A stretch of DNA of 39,923 bases from Alphaproteobacteria bacterium 43-37 (GTDB taxonomy: Bacteria; Pseudomonadota; Alphaproteobacteria; 43-37): the NCBI GenBank assembly GCA_001897475.1, contig MKSY01000028.1, positions 1 to 39,923 of the forward strand. Direction: 5' to 3'. This document shows positions 7,430 to 16,462 of this stretch, in pieces (position 1 is the first letter of the stretch; each line of letters opens with the position of its first letter). Below the pieces are notes generated by a model. The model was not told the DNA's origin. It did not search any database and saw only the letters and a list, made by a program, of their open reading frames with translations. A program made the position numbers and the translations under genes.

Positions 7430-8083
7430 ATGTTTCATTTTGACCTCATCTTACCTTCTATTCCCTATATCATCAGCGGCGTGGGTATAACCTTACAATA
7501 CACCCTCGTCTCCGTATGTTGCGGCCTTATTCTTGGGTCAATCCTAGCTCTGTTTAAAATTAGCTCATCACGTATATTGCGAGGGATTGCCAATGGTTAC
7601 ACTTCTATTTTTAGAGGCACCCCACTTTTGCTCCAATTAGGCATTATTTACTTTGCACTTCCAAACGTTTTGGGCGTTACCTTGCCTCCTTTTCTCGCTG
7701 GGATTTTGACATTCTCTTTAAACTCTGGAGCATACATATCCGAAATTTTGCGAGCCGGCATTGGCTCCGTTGATGCTGGCCAAAAGGAAGCCTGCCTGAG
7801 CCTCAATATCCCTCGACACAAAGCTATGAAGGATATCATCCTTCCTCAAGCCATTCGAAACACTCTGCCCTCTTTAGTCAATGAGGTCATCGACCTACTT
7901 AAAGAGTCCGCCCTTATCTCTATTATTGGCGAAACAGACTTGTTGCGCAGAGCAAATATTGTAGCCGCTGAGAAGTACCTTTATCTGGAACCTCTTTTGA
8001 TTGCCGGCGCTTGTTACTATATTATGGTTTTAGGCCTAGCATCACTGGCAAAACTTCTTGAAAAAAGGCTTAAAGTAACATGA
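7430..8083 (+). CDS. Amino-acid ABC transporter permease (HisM/GlnP family)
   Basis: A 217-aa inner-membrane permease of the polar amino-acid importer, with about five membrane helices. The HEQRO-type segment FRGTPLLLQL (about 62-71) and the EAA loop around EILRAGIGSVDAGQKEACLS, followed by LPQAIRNTLPS, identify the family and the ATPase docking site. Its start is 19 bp after the binding-protein stop. Its last four bases overlap the ATPase start (ATGA), so the two are translationally coupled. Only one permease gene is present, so it probably acts as a homodimer. Confidence 0.93.
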   Translation: MFHFDLILPSIPYIISGVGITLQYTLVSVCCGLILGSILALFKISSSRILRGIANGYTSIFRGTPLLLQLGIIYFALPNVLGVTLPPFLAGILTFSLNSGAYISEILRAGIGSVDAGQKEACLSLNIPRHKAMKDIILPQAIRNTLPSLVNEVIDLLKESALISIIGETDLLRRANIVAAEKYLYLEPLLIAGACYYIMVLGLASLAKLLEKRLKVT

Positions 8084-8814
8084 TTAAGATGTCTCATATT
8101 TCCAAAACATTTGGCACATTGAATGTGTTATCAGACATTAACTTAACCATTCAAGAGAAAGAGATTGTGGCTATTATTGGCCCATCTGGCTCCGGAAAAA
8201 CAACCCTCCTGCGCTGCATTAATCTTCTTGAAATGCCCACCACAGGAAGCGTGACCGTGGGTTCAGTAACTTTTAATGCCGATGGCAACCGCTCAAATGA
8301 AACCATCACAGCCATTCGCAAACAAATTGGCATGGTGTTTCAAAACTTTCATCTTTTTCCGCATCTGTCTGTTTTAGATAATCTTACCTATGCTCCAATC
8401 CACGTACTCAAGACCCCCCCAGAGGCAGCCAAAAACAAGGCCATCCAGCTTTTAGATCGTGTCGGCCTCAAAGACAAAGCTTCTGCTTTCCCCGCACAAC
8501 TTTCGGGCGGTCAGAAGCAACGTGTGGCCATCGCACGCGCCTTAGCCATGGAACCTAACATCATGCTGTTTGATGAACCAACATCATCTTTGGACCCTGA
8601 AATGGTAAAAGAAGTTTTGGATGTGATGAAAGAGCTTACACACAACCATATGACTATGGTTGTTGTGACCCATGAAATGCGGTTTGCGGAAGCGGCTGCT
8701 TCGCGTCTTTTGTTCATGGACCAAGGGCGGATAATCGAAGATACCAGTCCTAAGGCGTTTTTCACAAAGCCCAAAACAAAACGCGCTCAAGAGTTTTTGT
8801 CACGATTAGTTTAG
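8080..8814 (+). CDS. Amino-acid ABC transporter ATP-binding protein
   Basis: A 244-aa ATPase of the polar amino-acid uptake family (GlnQ/ArtP/HisP type), cytoplasmic. Walker A GPSGSGKT (34-41), Q-loop VFQNFHLFPHLSVLDN (86-101), signature LSGGQKQR (141-148), Walker B IMLFDEPTSSLDPE (161-174) and the switch His in VVTHEM are all intact. The C-terminus ends TKRAQEFLSRLV, typical of this family. The stop codon sits inside a 12-bp palindrome GTTTAGCTAAAC (8809-8820), followed by a T6 tract at 8829, a weak possible terminator. Confidence 0.95.
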   Translation: MIKMSHISKTFGTLNVLSDINLTIQEKEIVAIIGPSGSGKTTLLRCINLLEMPTTGSVTVGSVTFNADGNRSNETITAIRKQIGMVFQNFHLFPHLSVLDNLTYAPIHVLKTPPEAAKNKAIQLLDRVGLKDKASAFPAQLSGGQKQRVAIARALAMEPNIMLFDEPTSSLDPEMVKEVLDVMKELTHNHMTMVVVTHEMRFAEAAASRLLFMDQGRIIEDTSPKAFFTKPKTKRAQEFLSRLV

Positions 8815-8876
8815 CTAAACAAATGTGTCTTTTTTGCAACACTTGCAGGCCAATCCTGTAAATTTGCCAACTATAA

Positions 8877-8903
8877 TTGACGCTCCTTATAACAACGTAT
8901 AAT
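8877..8903 (+). promoter_or_regulatory. Probable sdh operon promoter
   Basis: TTGACG at 8877-8882 and a perfect TATAAT at 8898-8903 are separated by 15 bp, short of the ideal 17. This would start the transcript about 35 bases before the sdhC GTG. The 130-bp gap after the importer supports a separate promoter here. Confidence 0.5.
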
Positions 8904-8944
8904 GGTGTGATCAGGTTATTGTAGCTTATAAATGGTTTTGAACA

Positions 8945-9343
8945 GTGAATAATCGGCCCATCTCTCCTCATTTACTAATTTATAAGCCCCAAATTACGTC
9001 TGTTCTCTCCATTTTTCATCGCATATCGGGGTTATTCCTATCCGTTGGATTTATTCTCCTAGCTTTCTGGCTAGCCTCCCTAATTTTAGGTGATGAATAT
9101 TACCATGGCTTTTTGATCTTTTTTAAAGGCTGGTTTGGCAAAACTTTGTTGCTTGGATGGACCTGGGCACTGTTTTTTCATATGGCCACAGGCATCAGGC
9201 ACCTTTTTTGGAATGCTGGATATGGCTATAAGATCAAAACCCTCACCTTTTCCGGATGGCTTGCCGTCATAACATCTTTCGTTTTAACCATTGCGAGCTG
9301 GTGGGCAGCTTATGCTTGCACGTGTATGAAAGATCTGCTATGA
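8945..9343 (+). CDS. sdhC: Succinate dehydrogenase cytochrome b556 subunit
   Basis: SdhC, 132 aa, is one of two membrane anchors of complex II, binding haem b and ubiquinone. The N-terminus RPISPHLLIYKPQITSVLSI, then FHRISG, is the family signature that forms the quinone site. Three membrane helices follow. FFHMATGIRHLFWN carries the haem-ligand histidine region; the last residue of the motif is usually Asp. The start is a GTG with no clear ribosome site; an ATG at 8932 is out of frame and stops after six codons. It overlaps sdhD by four bases (ATGA). Confidence 0.95.
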   Translation: MNNRPISPHLLIYKPQITSVLSIFHRISGLFLSVGFILLAFWLASLILGDEYYHGFLIFFKGWFGKTLLLGWTWALFFHMATGIRHLFWNAGYGYKIKTLTFSGWLAVITSFVLTIASWWAAYACTCMKDLL

Positions 9344-9747
9344 CAACACCCTTTGCAGCAAAAGATGTGTTTGGCAGAGTTAAGGGTTTAGGCCCATCCC
9401 ATGAAGGCACAAAACACTGGTGGCTTCAACGCATAACAGCCATTGCTCTTATTCCCTTGGTTATATGGTTTATTATCTCGATTATTTCAGTGGCTGGCCT
9501 CGAAAGAGAGCTCGCCATCGCCTGGTTTGGGCATCCCTTCTCAGCTTTAGCCTTGGTTTTAGTAACTTGTGTTGGGATTTTTCATGCTCTTCTTGGTATC
9601 CAAGTGGTTATTGAAGACTATATCCATTTAGACTGGCTTAGATTAACCAGCCTAATCCTTGTCAGATTTATTGGGTATTTCTTGATGGGAATTTCAGCGA
9701 TTTCAGCTATTGTGATGGTATTTATACGGTTTATGGGAACGAATTAG
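9340..9747 (+). CDS. sdhD: Succinate dehydrogenase hydrophobic membrane anchor subunit
   Basis: SdhD, 135 aa, is the second membrane anchor of complex II, with three membrane helices. GTKHWWLQRITAIALIPL at the entry to helix 1 and FHALLGIQVVIEDYIH are the conserved segments, the latter holding haem and quinone contacts. I place the start at the ATG that overlaps the sdhC stop, because the conserved part begins there. A longer in-frame extension would run inside sdhC with no family similarity. sdhA follows after 3 bp. Confidence 0.93.
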   Translation: MTTPFAAKDVFGRVKGLGPSHEGTKHWWLQRITAIALIPLVIWFIISIISVAGLERELAIAWFGHPFSALALVLVTCVGIFHALLGIQVVIEDYIHLDWLRLTSLILVRFIGYFLMGISAISAIVMVFIRFMGTN

Positions 9748-9750
9748 CGG

Positions 9751-11541
9751 ATGTCAAACTACCAATATACAGATCATTATTATGACGTCGTTGTTGTAGG
9801 CGCCGGCGGTGCAGGTCTTAGAGCTGCACTAGGTTTAAGTGCGTCGGGACTCAAAACTGCGTGTGTCACAAAAGTATTCCCCACTCGCAGCCATACTGTT
9901 GCCGCTCAAGGTGGCGTTGGCGCAGCTCTTGGCAACATGGGGGATGGTGATAACTGGAAATACCATATGTATGACACCGTCAAAGGCTCCGATTGGCTGG
10001 GCGACCAAGATGCCATCGAATACATGTGCCGCAATGCTATTGATGCTGTGATTGAGCTAGAGCATTATGGCGTCCCCTTTTCGAGGACAGCAGATGGTAA
10101 AATTTATCAAAGACCTTTTGGCGGCCATACGATTGAGCAAGGCAAAGCCATGGCCAAAAGGGCCTGCGCAGCGGCAGACCGGACGGGTCATGCCATCTTG
10201 CACACCCTCTATCAACAATGCCTAAAGCATAAAACATCTTTCTTTGTTGAATTTTTTACGCTAGATCTTTTAATGAATGATGAAGGCCATTGTATTGGCG
10301 TTCTTGCTTGGAACTTAGCCGATGGAACAATCCATCGTTTCAAAGCTCAAGCAGTCGTGTTGGCAACAGGCGGTTATGGTCGCTCTTACTTCTCTTGCAC
10401 CTCCGCCCATACCTGCACTGGCGATGGAAATGCAATGGTTTTGCGCGCGGGTTTACCCCTGCAGGATATGGAGTTTATTCAATTCCATCCAACAGGGATA
10501 TACGGGGCTGGGTGCCTCATTACTGAGGGCGCCCGCGGCGAGGGGGGGTATCTTACCAATTCATCCGGTGAACGGTTTATGGAACGGTATGCCCCCTCTG
10601 CCAAGGATTTAGCTTCCCGCGATGTTGTCAGCAGAGCCATGACGATTGAAATCAACGAAGGCCGCGGTGTTGGCACACATAAAGATCATATCCTTCTGCA
10701 TTTAGAACACATTGACGCCAAAATACTGCATGAAAGGCTCCCAGGGATTTCTGAAACAGCAAAAATTTTCGCTGGCGTTGATGTCACTAAGCAGCCCATC
10801 CCAGTGCTACCAACTGTTCATTATAACATGGGTGGTATCCCAACAAATTATCACACTGAAGTGCTGCGCCCTACCAAAGAGAATCCAGATGCAGTCGTCC
10901 CAGGTCTTTTTGCCATTGGGGAAGCCGCTTGCGTTTCTGTGCATGGGGCAAACCGCCTTGGCACAAACTCTTTGCTTGATTTAGTAGTTTTTGGCAGAGC
11001 CGCTGCCCATCGCATCAGCTCACTCATTAAGCCCGGAAAAACATCGCCTCTATTGCCTAAAAACATTGAAGCCGCTTCCATGGAATGGCTTGATAATACC
11101 CGCCAAAGCCGGGGCAGCCAAACCCCCAGCCAGATTAGGCTTGAGCTACAAAAAACCATGCAACGTCATTGCGCTGTCTTCCGCAGCGAAACGATTCTTT
11201 CCGCCGGCATTGAACGCATGAAATCTATTGTTGATTCTTTAAGTGACATTGGCATCACTGATCGCTCTATGATTTGGAATTCAGATCTCATGGAAGCACT
11301 TGAATTGAAGAACCTAATTGATCAAGCTATGGTTACTATTCATTCGGCCATCAGCCGAAAAGAGAGCCGTGGCGCCCATGCTCGCGATGACTTCCCAGAA
11401 AGAGATGATGAAAATTCGCTGTATCATACCGTCGCATGGTACACTGGCGGCCATAAAGTTGACCTTGGCTCTCGCCCAGTTCACATGAACACCCTCAGCA
11501 ATGAGGTTGCTCCAATCCCTCCACAAAAGCGCGTCTATTAG
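9751..11541 (+). CDS. sdhA: Succinate dehydrogenase flavoprotein subunit
   Basis: SdhA, 596 aa, oxidises succinate to fumarate with covalently bound FAD, in the TCA cycle and respiratory chain. The sequence shows the dinucleotide motif GAGGAG (17-22), the FAD-linked histidine in SHTVAAQGG (His48), the active-site segments FHPTGIYG and [21 protein letters not shown], and the FAD-binding [14 protein letters not shown]. The C-terminus with [17 protein letters not shown] and HTLSN-like MNTLSNEV is complete. Full length for the bacterial enzyme. It follows sdhD directly and is 7 bp before sdhB. Confidence 0.98.
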   Translation: MSNYQYTDHYYDVVVVGAGGAGLRAALGLSASGLKTACVTKVFPTRSHTVAAQGGVGAALGNMGDGDNWKYHMYDTVKGSDWLGDQDAIEYMCRNAIDAVIELEHYGVPFSRTADGKIYQRPFGGHTIEQGKAMAKRACAAADRTGHAILHTLYQQCLKHKTSFFVEFFTLDLLMNDEGHCIGVLAWNLADGTIHRFKAQAVVLATGGYGRSYFSCTSAHTCTGDGNAMVLRAGLPLQDMEFIQFHPTGIYGAGCLITEGARGEGGYLTNSSGERFMERYAPSAKDLASRDVVSRAMTIEINEGRGVGTHKDHILLHLEHIDAKILHERLPGISETAKIFAGVDVTKQPIPVLPTVHYNMGGIPTNYHTEVLRPTKENPDAVVPGLFAIGEAACVSVHGANRLGTNSLLDLVVFGRAAAHRISSLIKPGKTSPLLPKNIEAASMEWLDNTRQSRGSQTPSQIRLELQKTMQRHCAVFRSETILSAGIERMKSIVDSLSDIGITDRSMIWNSDLMEALELKNLIDQAMVTIHSAISRKESRGAHARDDFPERDDENSLYHTVAWYTGGHKVDLGSRPVHMNTLSNEVAPIPPQKRVY

Positions 11542-11548
11542 GTGACTT

Positions 11549-12331
11549 ATGGTTGAATTTACCCTTCCAAGAAACTCTCAAGTTAAAAAAGGCCGTCATT
11601 TTCCTGCTAGCGAAAATGTCAAAAACAAGAAAGTTCTGCAAATTTACCGCTGGAACCCGGAGGATGGTGAAAACCCACGCCTTGATACATTCGAGATTGA
11701 TTTGGATAACTGCGGCCCAATGGTTTTAGATGCGCTCATTAAAATCAAAAATGAGATTGATTCTACGCTTACATTTAGGCGCTCCTGCCGAGAAGGAATT
11801 TGCGGCAGCTGCAGCATGAACATTGATGGCACCAACACTCTTGCCTGCCTTAAGCCTTTAAACGAAGTTACCGACATCGGCAAGATATACCCGCTTCCAC
11901 ACATGGAGGTTGTCAAGGACTTGATCCCAGACTTGACCCTTGCTTATGCCCAATACGCATCCATCAAACCTTGGCTCCAATCTGAAACCATTCCAGAAGA
12001 AAATGCTGAACGGTTGCAAAGCGAAGAAGCTCGCGCCGAGCTGGATGGTTTATGGGAATGCATCTTATGTTTCTGTTGCTCAACAAGCTGCCCCAGTTAT
12101 TGGTGGAATGGCGATAAATATCTTGGGCCAGCCACGCTCCTTCAAGCATACCGCTGGATTGTCGATAGTCGCGATGATGCCACTGGTGAGCGATTGGATA
12201 ACCTCGAAGACCCATTTAGACTCTATCGCTGCCATACCATTATGAATTGCGCGAAGACATGCCCTAAAGGCTTAAACCCAGGGAAGGCCATTGGCGAAAT
12301 CAAAAAGAAGATGGTTGAAAGAAGGTCTTGA
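11549..12331 (+). CDS. sdhB: Succinate dehydrogenase iron-sulfur subunit
   Basis: SdhB, 260 aa, carries electrons from FAD to quinone through three iron-sulfur clusters. The [2Fe-2S] ligands lie in CREGICGSC and the later LACL. The [4Fe-4S] and [3Fe-4S] ligands lie in [16 protein letters not shown] and [23 protein letters not shown] upstream supports the ATG. The stop overlaps the TTG start of the next gene by three bases, which ties the ZapE-like gene to the sdh transcript, as in many alphaproteobacteria. Confidence 0.98.
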   Translation: MVEFTLPRNSQVKKGRHFPASENVKNKKVLQIYRWNPEDGENPRLDTFEIDLDNCGPMVLDALIKIKNEIDSTLTFRRSCREGICGSCSMNIDGTNTLACLKPLNEVTDIGKIYPLPHMEVVKDLIPDLTLAYAQYASIKPWLQSETIPEENAERLQSEEARAELDGLWECILCFCCSTSCPSYWWNGDKYLGPATLLQAYRWIVDSRDDATGERLDNLEDPFRLYRCHTIMNCAKTCPKGLNPGKAIGEIKKKMVERRS

Positions 12332-13383
12332 ACCCATTTCTTCAACAATACCTATCGTTATGCTCTTGCGGAAGCCTAATCGCGGATAGTGCACAGCAAG
12401 ATCTAGTCAAACGGCTATCTGAGATTTTTGAAAATCTTCACTCTCCTAGTACTTCATTCATTGGAAAATTCCTTAAAACACCTCAACCTAAAGTCACACA
12501 TGGCGCCTATATTTATGGTGATGTGGGTCGCGGCAAAACCTTTCTTATGAACTTGTTTTATAGCTGCGCTACAGTCACCAAAATGCGCGTTCATTTTCAT
12601 GAATTCATGCAAAAGATTCACTATGAACGCCATCAAGCACAACACGAAAAAGATCCCATTAGACGCGCAATGGAGCGATTGTGTTCCAATCTTTCCCTCT
12701 TGTGCCTTGATGAAATGGAAATCAAAGACATTGCAGATGCAATGATTATTGGGCGAGTGTTTGAACTTCTTTTTAGCTCAGGGATCACAGTTATCACAAC
12801 CTCCAATCGTCATCCGCAAGAGCTCTACAAAGATGGGCTACATCGTGACCGTTTTCTTGCAACCATCGATGCCATCTGCCAAAAAATGGTGATTCTAAAC
12901 CTCAATTCAAAAGAGGACTATCGTCTACGTAAACGCCAGAGCATGCCGCATTATCTTGCCCCTTTAAATTCAACAACCCAACAGGAAATGCTTCATATCT
13001 TCCAAGGGTTGACTGATTTTGAGCCTGAGTCACCTCTACGCATCACCATTTGGGAGCGAGATATTATTTTCAACCGTTTTGCGTCCCAAGTTTTATGGGC
13101 TAGCTTTCGAGAACTATGTGAAACAGAACTAGCTGCAGGTGATTATCTAGCACTATGCGCACATATCCAAGCATTGCTCTTGGATGAGGTGCCACCTTTT
13201 ACGACATGGCAAAAAGACTTGTGGAGGCGCTTCATTTTGCTTATAGATGTTTTGTATGATCAAAATAAAGTTATCTTTATTCGATCAGCTGACCCTCTTT
13301 CGAATTTTTTAGATCTTTCCCATGATTGGTCTTTTGAATTGGGCCGCACTTATTCACGCCTTATGGAAATGCAATCATGGTAG
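12328..13383 (+). CDS. zapE: ZapE/AFG1-like ATPase
   Basis: A 351-aa P-loop ATPase of the AFG1/ZapE family. In E. coli ZapE interacts with FtsZ at division; mitochondrial AFG1/LACE1 works in respiratory-subunit quality control, so the place behind sdh fits either role. Walker A GDVGRGKT (64-71), Walker B CLDEM (126-130), then [21 protein letters not shown], a family signature, are intact. The start is a TTG overlapping the sdhB stop (TTGA), with AAGG close upstream. It overlaps the pseudouridine synthase gene by 7 bp. Confidence 0.92.
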   Translation: MNPFLQQYLSLCSCGSLIADSAQQDLVKRLSEIFENLHSPSTSFIGKFLKTPQPKVTHGAYIYGDVGRGKTFLMNLFYSCATVTKMRVHFHEFMQKIHYERHQAQHEKDPIRRAMERLCSNLSLLCLDEMEIKDIADAMIIGRVFELLFSSGITVITTSNRHPQELYKDGLHRDRFLATIDAICQKMVILNLNSKEDYRLRKRQSMPHYLAPLNSTTQQEMLHIFQGLTDFEPESPLRITIWERDIIFNRFASQVLWASFRELCETELAAGDYLALCAHIQALLLDEVPPFTTWQKDLWRRFILLIDVLYDQNKVIFIRSADPLSNFLDLSHDWSFELGRTYSRLMEMQSW

Positions 13384-14330
13384 AACATCATATCGTAACC
13401 GAAGAAGACGATGACATCCGCATTGATCGGTGGTTTAAAAGACACCACCCAAACCTACCTTTTGGCCAAGTCGCTAAACTACTGCGTACAGGACAAGTTC
13501 GCTTGGACGGCAAGCGTGTTGATGCCAGTGACCGCATTCACACAGGTCAATCAATCAGATTGCCCCCTGGCCATTTACTCGAAGCACCTCCTGCCTATCA
13601 AAAACCAGATGCAGCCCGTAAACAAGCGGCCCTCAACCTAAAACCTCTGATTTTGTATGAAAACGAATCCATCATCGCCATAAATAAGCCCCAAGGTTTA
13701 GCTACTCAAGGTGGTTCAGGGGTGAAGACATCCATTGATGATTATCTCAAAAACTACAACGAAGAGCATGGGCTAAAACTCAAGCTGATCCATCGTTTGG
13801 ATAAAGATACCAGCGGCCTGCTTATTTTGGCCAAAGGGGCTAAGTACGCCGACCAATGGATGAAGCAATTTCAATCTAAATCTGTGGAAAAAACCTACGT
13901 GGCAATTTTATGTGGTTACCCATCAAAGCCATCCGGGGTTTTAAAATTCCCACTACTTAAGATGACGATCCGAGGCCAGGAAAAAATGGCCGTTCACGAA
14001 GAAGGGCAAAAGGCCGAGACGGAATATGAGATCATTGATCATGTAGGCAAGAATTTATCCTTAGCCATCCTAACACCACGCACCGGACGGACCCATCAGC
14101 TGCGTGTCCACTGCGCACACATAGGGCACCCTATCTTGGGCGATGGGAAATATGGTGGCGATATTGAACAAGGCCTTGGGCAAAAATTTAAGCTGCACTT
14201 GCATGCTTGGAAGATATCGATTTTGAACCCTAAGCCCCTCACCATTTCAGCGCCCTTGCCACAAGAATTTTTAAATACCTGTAAAGAATTTGGCCTGGAT
14301 GATTCACTTTTTAAGCCTAGAAGAAAATAG
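13377..14330 (+). CDS. rluC: RluA-family 23S rRNA pseudouridine synthase (RluC-like)
   Basis: A 317-aa pseudouridine synthase acting on rRNA. An S4 RNA-binding domain covers about residues 13-63 (RIDRWFKRHHPNLPFGQVAK). The catalytic domain has HRLDKDTSGL (139-148, catalytic Asp142) and TGRTHQLRVHCAHIGHPILGD, the RluA-family C-terminal signature. RluC (positions 955/2504/2580 in E. coli) is the likeliest assignment from the S4 domain and context, but RluD or another paralogue cannot be excluded. It overlaps the preceding ATPase gene by 7 bp and the next gene by about 30 bp. Confidence 0.88.
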   Translation: MVEHHIVTEEDDDIRIDRWFKRHHPNLPFGQVAKLLRTGQVRLDGKRVDASDRIHTGQSIRLPPGHLLEAPPAYQKPDAARKQAALNLKPLILYENESIIAINKPQGLATQGGSGVKTSIDDYLKNYNEEHGLKLKLIHRLDKDTSGLLILAKGAKYADQWMKQFQSKSVEKTYVAILCGYPSKPSGVLKFPLLKMTIRGQEKMAVHEEGQKAETEYEIIDHVGKNLSLAILTPRTGRTHQLRVHCAHIGHPILGDGKYGGDIEQGLGQKFKLHLHAWKISILNPKPLTISAPLPQEFLNTCKEFGLDDSLFKPRRK

Positions 14331-14958
14331 TCTTATGAAAACTCCTTTAGGCCGCCCTCTGGAAAACCTCCCGTCAAACTTGATAGCAGCGATCGAGCAC
14401 GAGATGTCTCAGCTCAAGCAAGTTAAGCTTCAAAAAAATCGTGCTCGCCCTCTATACCAAATGGCCGCCCAAGCGATTGACAATATCGCTTTCAACCCAA
14501 GCCTCACAATCATTGAGCTCGTTGGCTTTTTGAAAACAGACACGTTGCTTTATATCTGCCCTACAGACCCTGCCATTTATCAAAAGCAACAAGAGATCTG
14601 GTTTCCTATTCATCAATGGTTTAAGGATCATTTGGGTATCATCATTCCGCTATCTGAAACCATTGCACCGCCTGCGCTTTCTGGAGCTATTTTGAGTGGC
14701 ATTGAAACTTACCTTAAATCACAATCAATCTTTTCCCTATCTGGCATTCAAGCCGCAACCCACATCGCTCATTCCCTTCTTATAGCCATCTTGATTAACG
14801 AGAGCGCCTTAGATGCCGATAATGCTTTCAAAGCCAGCCTCTTGGAAGAGTTGACCCAAAACGAAAAATGGGGCACGGACGAGCTGGCACAAACGCGGCA
14901 AGATCAGATTCTAGAGGATTTGAAAGTTATTGAAGGTTATTTTGGGGTTTTAGGGTGA
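14299..14958 (+). CDS. ATP12-family F1-ATPase assembly chaperone
   Basis: About 219 aa of the ATP12 family, chaperones for the alpha subunit of F1 ATP synthase in mitochondria and alphaproteobacteria. The family pattern is clear: KTPLGRPLENLPSNLIAAIE, MAAQAIDNI, LLYICPTDPAIYQKQQEIWFPI, and the late WGTDELAQTRQDQILEDLK with the conserved WG-D. I choose the ATG at 14299, inside the end of rluC, because the residues ahead of KTPLGRP (FLSLEENSLM) align with the usual LLDGRPLKTP strand. Starting at the ATG at 14335 would remove that strand. Even so, the N-terminal domain is shorter than in typical members. Confidence 0.8.
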   Translation: MIHFLSLEENSLMKTPLGRPLENLPSNLIAAIEHEMSQLKQVKLQKNRARPLYQMAAQAIDNIAFNPSLTIIELVGFLKTDTLLYICPTDPAIYQKQQEIWFPIHQWFKDHLGIIIPLSETIAPPALSGAILSGIETYLKSQSIFSLSGIQAATHIAHSLLIAILINESALDADNAFKASLLEELTQNEKWGTDELAQTRQDQILEDLKVIEGYFGVLG

Positions 14959-14992
14959 TCAGTATTGAATTGCTAAAGACCACCCTTTGCTC

Positions 14993-15595
14993 TTAACGCC
15001 CTTCCTTAACACGCAAAGAATACTCTCTCCATGCTGAAAGCAGATCAGGGCTCAACTCCCGAAGAGCATTTGATACTGAAGGCCATACTTGATCTACCGC
15101 AGACTGACGATCATAGTTTTGGTGAGAAAAGATCTTGTATGCCCCCTCATCTGCCGTCGTGAGCATAAAACGAGATCCATCCTCATTTGACAAGACGGAA
15201 ACCGATGCTCGTTCGTCCGCAGTTATCGGTTTTTTTCCATGCCATCCGCGTCGATACATATCATAGAATGTTTCAAAAATGGACATGTTTCGTATTTGCT
15301 TGTCCTGCCGCGCTTTAACTTCAATATCATAGGCCATTCTACACTGGTGAAGAGCTTTGTTGAGCGGAGGGCTGTTTTTCAGATGCCCGAGATTGAACTC
15401 CGCTTCAATGCCATCGACCGATGCACTAGGAGTACTTTTATGCAAAGTGTCACAAAAATGTAGGAATAACCCTCGACGAACATCTGGCAAAAACTCATCC
15501 TTATCGACTTGTGCATTTGCAATCTTCAATGAAAAAAAGAAACCCCCAATCACCATCATCATGGCCGCTACACGACCCACATTATTGTATGTCAT
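14993..15595 (-). CDS. Hypothetical exported protein
   Basis: An unrecognised 200-aa protein with an N-terminal signal peptide (MTYNNVGRVAAMMMVIGGFF..., cleavage expected after IANA). The mature part is soluble and mixed alpha/beta by composition, with two Cys residues (FCDTLH and HQCRMA) that could form a disulfide. AAGGGG lies 9 bases upstream of the ATG, a good ribosome site. It is convergent with the ATP12 gene (34-bp gap) and lies on the same strand as the flavodoxin-like gene and bamE upstream. No function is proposed. Confidence 0.7.
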   Translation of the reverse strand: MTYNNVGRVAAMMMVIGGFFFSLKIANAQVDKDEFLPDVRRGLFLHFCDTLHKSTPSASVDGIEAEFNLGHLKNSPPLNKALHQCRMAYDIEVKARQDKQIRNMSIFETFYDMYRRGWHGKKPITADERASVSVLSNEDGSRFMLTTADEGAYKIFSHQNYDRQSAVDQVWPSVSNALRELSPDLLSAWREYSLRVKEGR

Positions 15596-15634
15596 TTGAA
15601 TTTTCCCCTTCTCATTAACGCTTAGAATGACTGC

Positions 15635-15760
15635 TTAATTTCCATCAGATCGATTCATCTCTTCGTTAATCTCCTCTCTGACAGATAGCATAATTTCATT
15701 AGAAAGGCTAACAGCTTGTGATAGTACCTGCGCATGCTGGAGGTCTGTGACTTGTGCCAT
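15635..15760 (-). CDS. Possible small ORF, 41 aa, amphipathic helix
   Basis: A 41-codon frame, beginning MAQVTDLQHAQVLSQAVSLS and ending EEINEEMNRSDGN, fills most of the gap between the flavodoxin-like gene and the exported protein on the same strand. Composition is that of a charged, helix-forming peptide, unlike noise. Against it: there is no ribosome site upstream of the ATG, and the length is within chance. Comparison with relatives would settle it. Confidence 0.35.
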   Translation of the reverse strand: MAQVTDLQHAQVLSQAVSLSNEIMLSVREEINEEMNRSDGN

Positions 15761-15821
15761 AAAAAAGTAGGAAGCAAAAGCCCCCTATTTTTTCAATCAT
15801 ATACCTTTAACAATATCGCTA

Positions 15822-16397
15822 TTAAGAACGACCTTTTACCCAGCGGTGGGCCACTTCAGCAACCCGTTTACCCAAGTGAGCGGCAGTCTTTAAATCGCTT
15901 TCAGAAGGACCACGTTCAGGCCCTTCATCAACATTGGATTGCGCCATAGCCCCAAGAGAACTTCCTAGTCGGTTCATATCCTCTTCACTGCCTTGGCTAG
16001 AGTTATTGCCAGGCAGCAACCCCAACGAAATCCAGATCATGCCATGCTGAGCAGCAAAAACAGCTAATTGTGTTAATGTTGTTTCTTTATCGCCGCTTCG
16101 ACTTCCTGAGTTCGTAAAGCCAGCAGCTAGCTTGTCTTTCCATTGTTGCTTTAACCAAAGCTTTGAGGTTTTATCCATAAATACTTTGAATGGCGCCGAG
16201 GCGCTTCCCATATAAGTTGGGGCACCAAAAATGATTCCATCTACTTTCTCTAAGAGATCCCAAGAGGTATCCGCTTGATCCGCATTGATAACGTGCGCTT
16301 TGCTTCCGGCCACCTCTTCCACACCTTTTGCAACCCACTCGGCTTGCTTAGCTGTATGACCATACCCGCTATGATAAACAATGGCAATTTCAACCAC
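15822..16397 (-). CDS. Flavodoxin-fold NAD(P)H:quinone reductase (WrbA-like)
   Basis: A 191-aa flavodoxin-like protein, probably an FMN-dependent NAD(P)H:quinone oxidoreductase or related FMN reductase. The phosphate-binding loop VYHSGYGHTAKQAE opens the protein; GAPTYMGSASAPFK and FTNSGSRSGDKETT are the other FMN-contact segments of the WrbA family. I start it at a GTG with AGGAGA 8 bases upstream; an in-frame ATG 33 bases further up would put that ribosome site inside the coding region. It lies downstream of bamE, separated by a palindrome at 16437-16454. Confidence 0.82.
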   Translation of the reverse strand: MVEIAIVYHSGYGHTAKQAEWVAKGVEEVAGSKAHVINADQADTSWDLLEKVDGIIFGAPTYMGSASAPFKVFMDKTSKLWLKQQWKDKLAAGFTNSGSRSGDKETTLTQLAVFAAQHGMIWISLGLLPGNNSSQGSEEDMNRLGSSLGAMAQSNVDEGPERGPSESDLKTAAHLGKRVAEVAHRWVKGRS

Positions 16398-16436
16398 TTT
16401 GAGTTCTCCTTTATTATAATGTTTAGCCAACTTTGA

Positions 16437-16454
16437 TGAGAGCTTAAGCTCTCA
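16437..16454. promoter_or_regulatory. 18-bp perfect palindrome between bamE and the flavodoxin-like gene
   Basis: TGAGAGCTTAAGCTCTCA is a perfect dyad placed just after the bamE stop and about 40 bases ahead of the flavodoxin-like start. Without a T run on either side it is not a canonical terminator; it may be an operator or a transcript hairpin. A TATAAT on the minus strand (16418-16413) lies between it and the gene. Confidence 0.4.
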
Positions 16455-16462
16455 ATAATACT

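Noticed and set aside
6607-8814. Assigning the importer to a named system such as ArtJQP, GlnHPQ or HisJMP
   Set aside because: The family is clear but the ligand cannot be told from sequence by eye, so no gene symbols were given.
9256-9339. 28-codon upstream extension of sdhD
   Set aside because: It runs inside sdhC in another frame and has no likeness to SdhD; the ATG at 9340 fits the family start.
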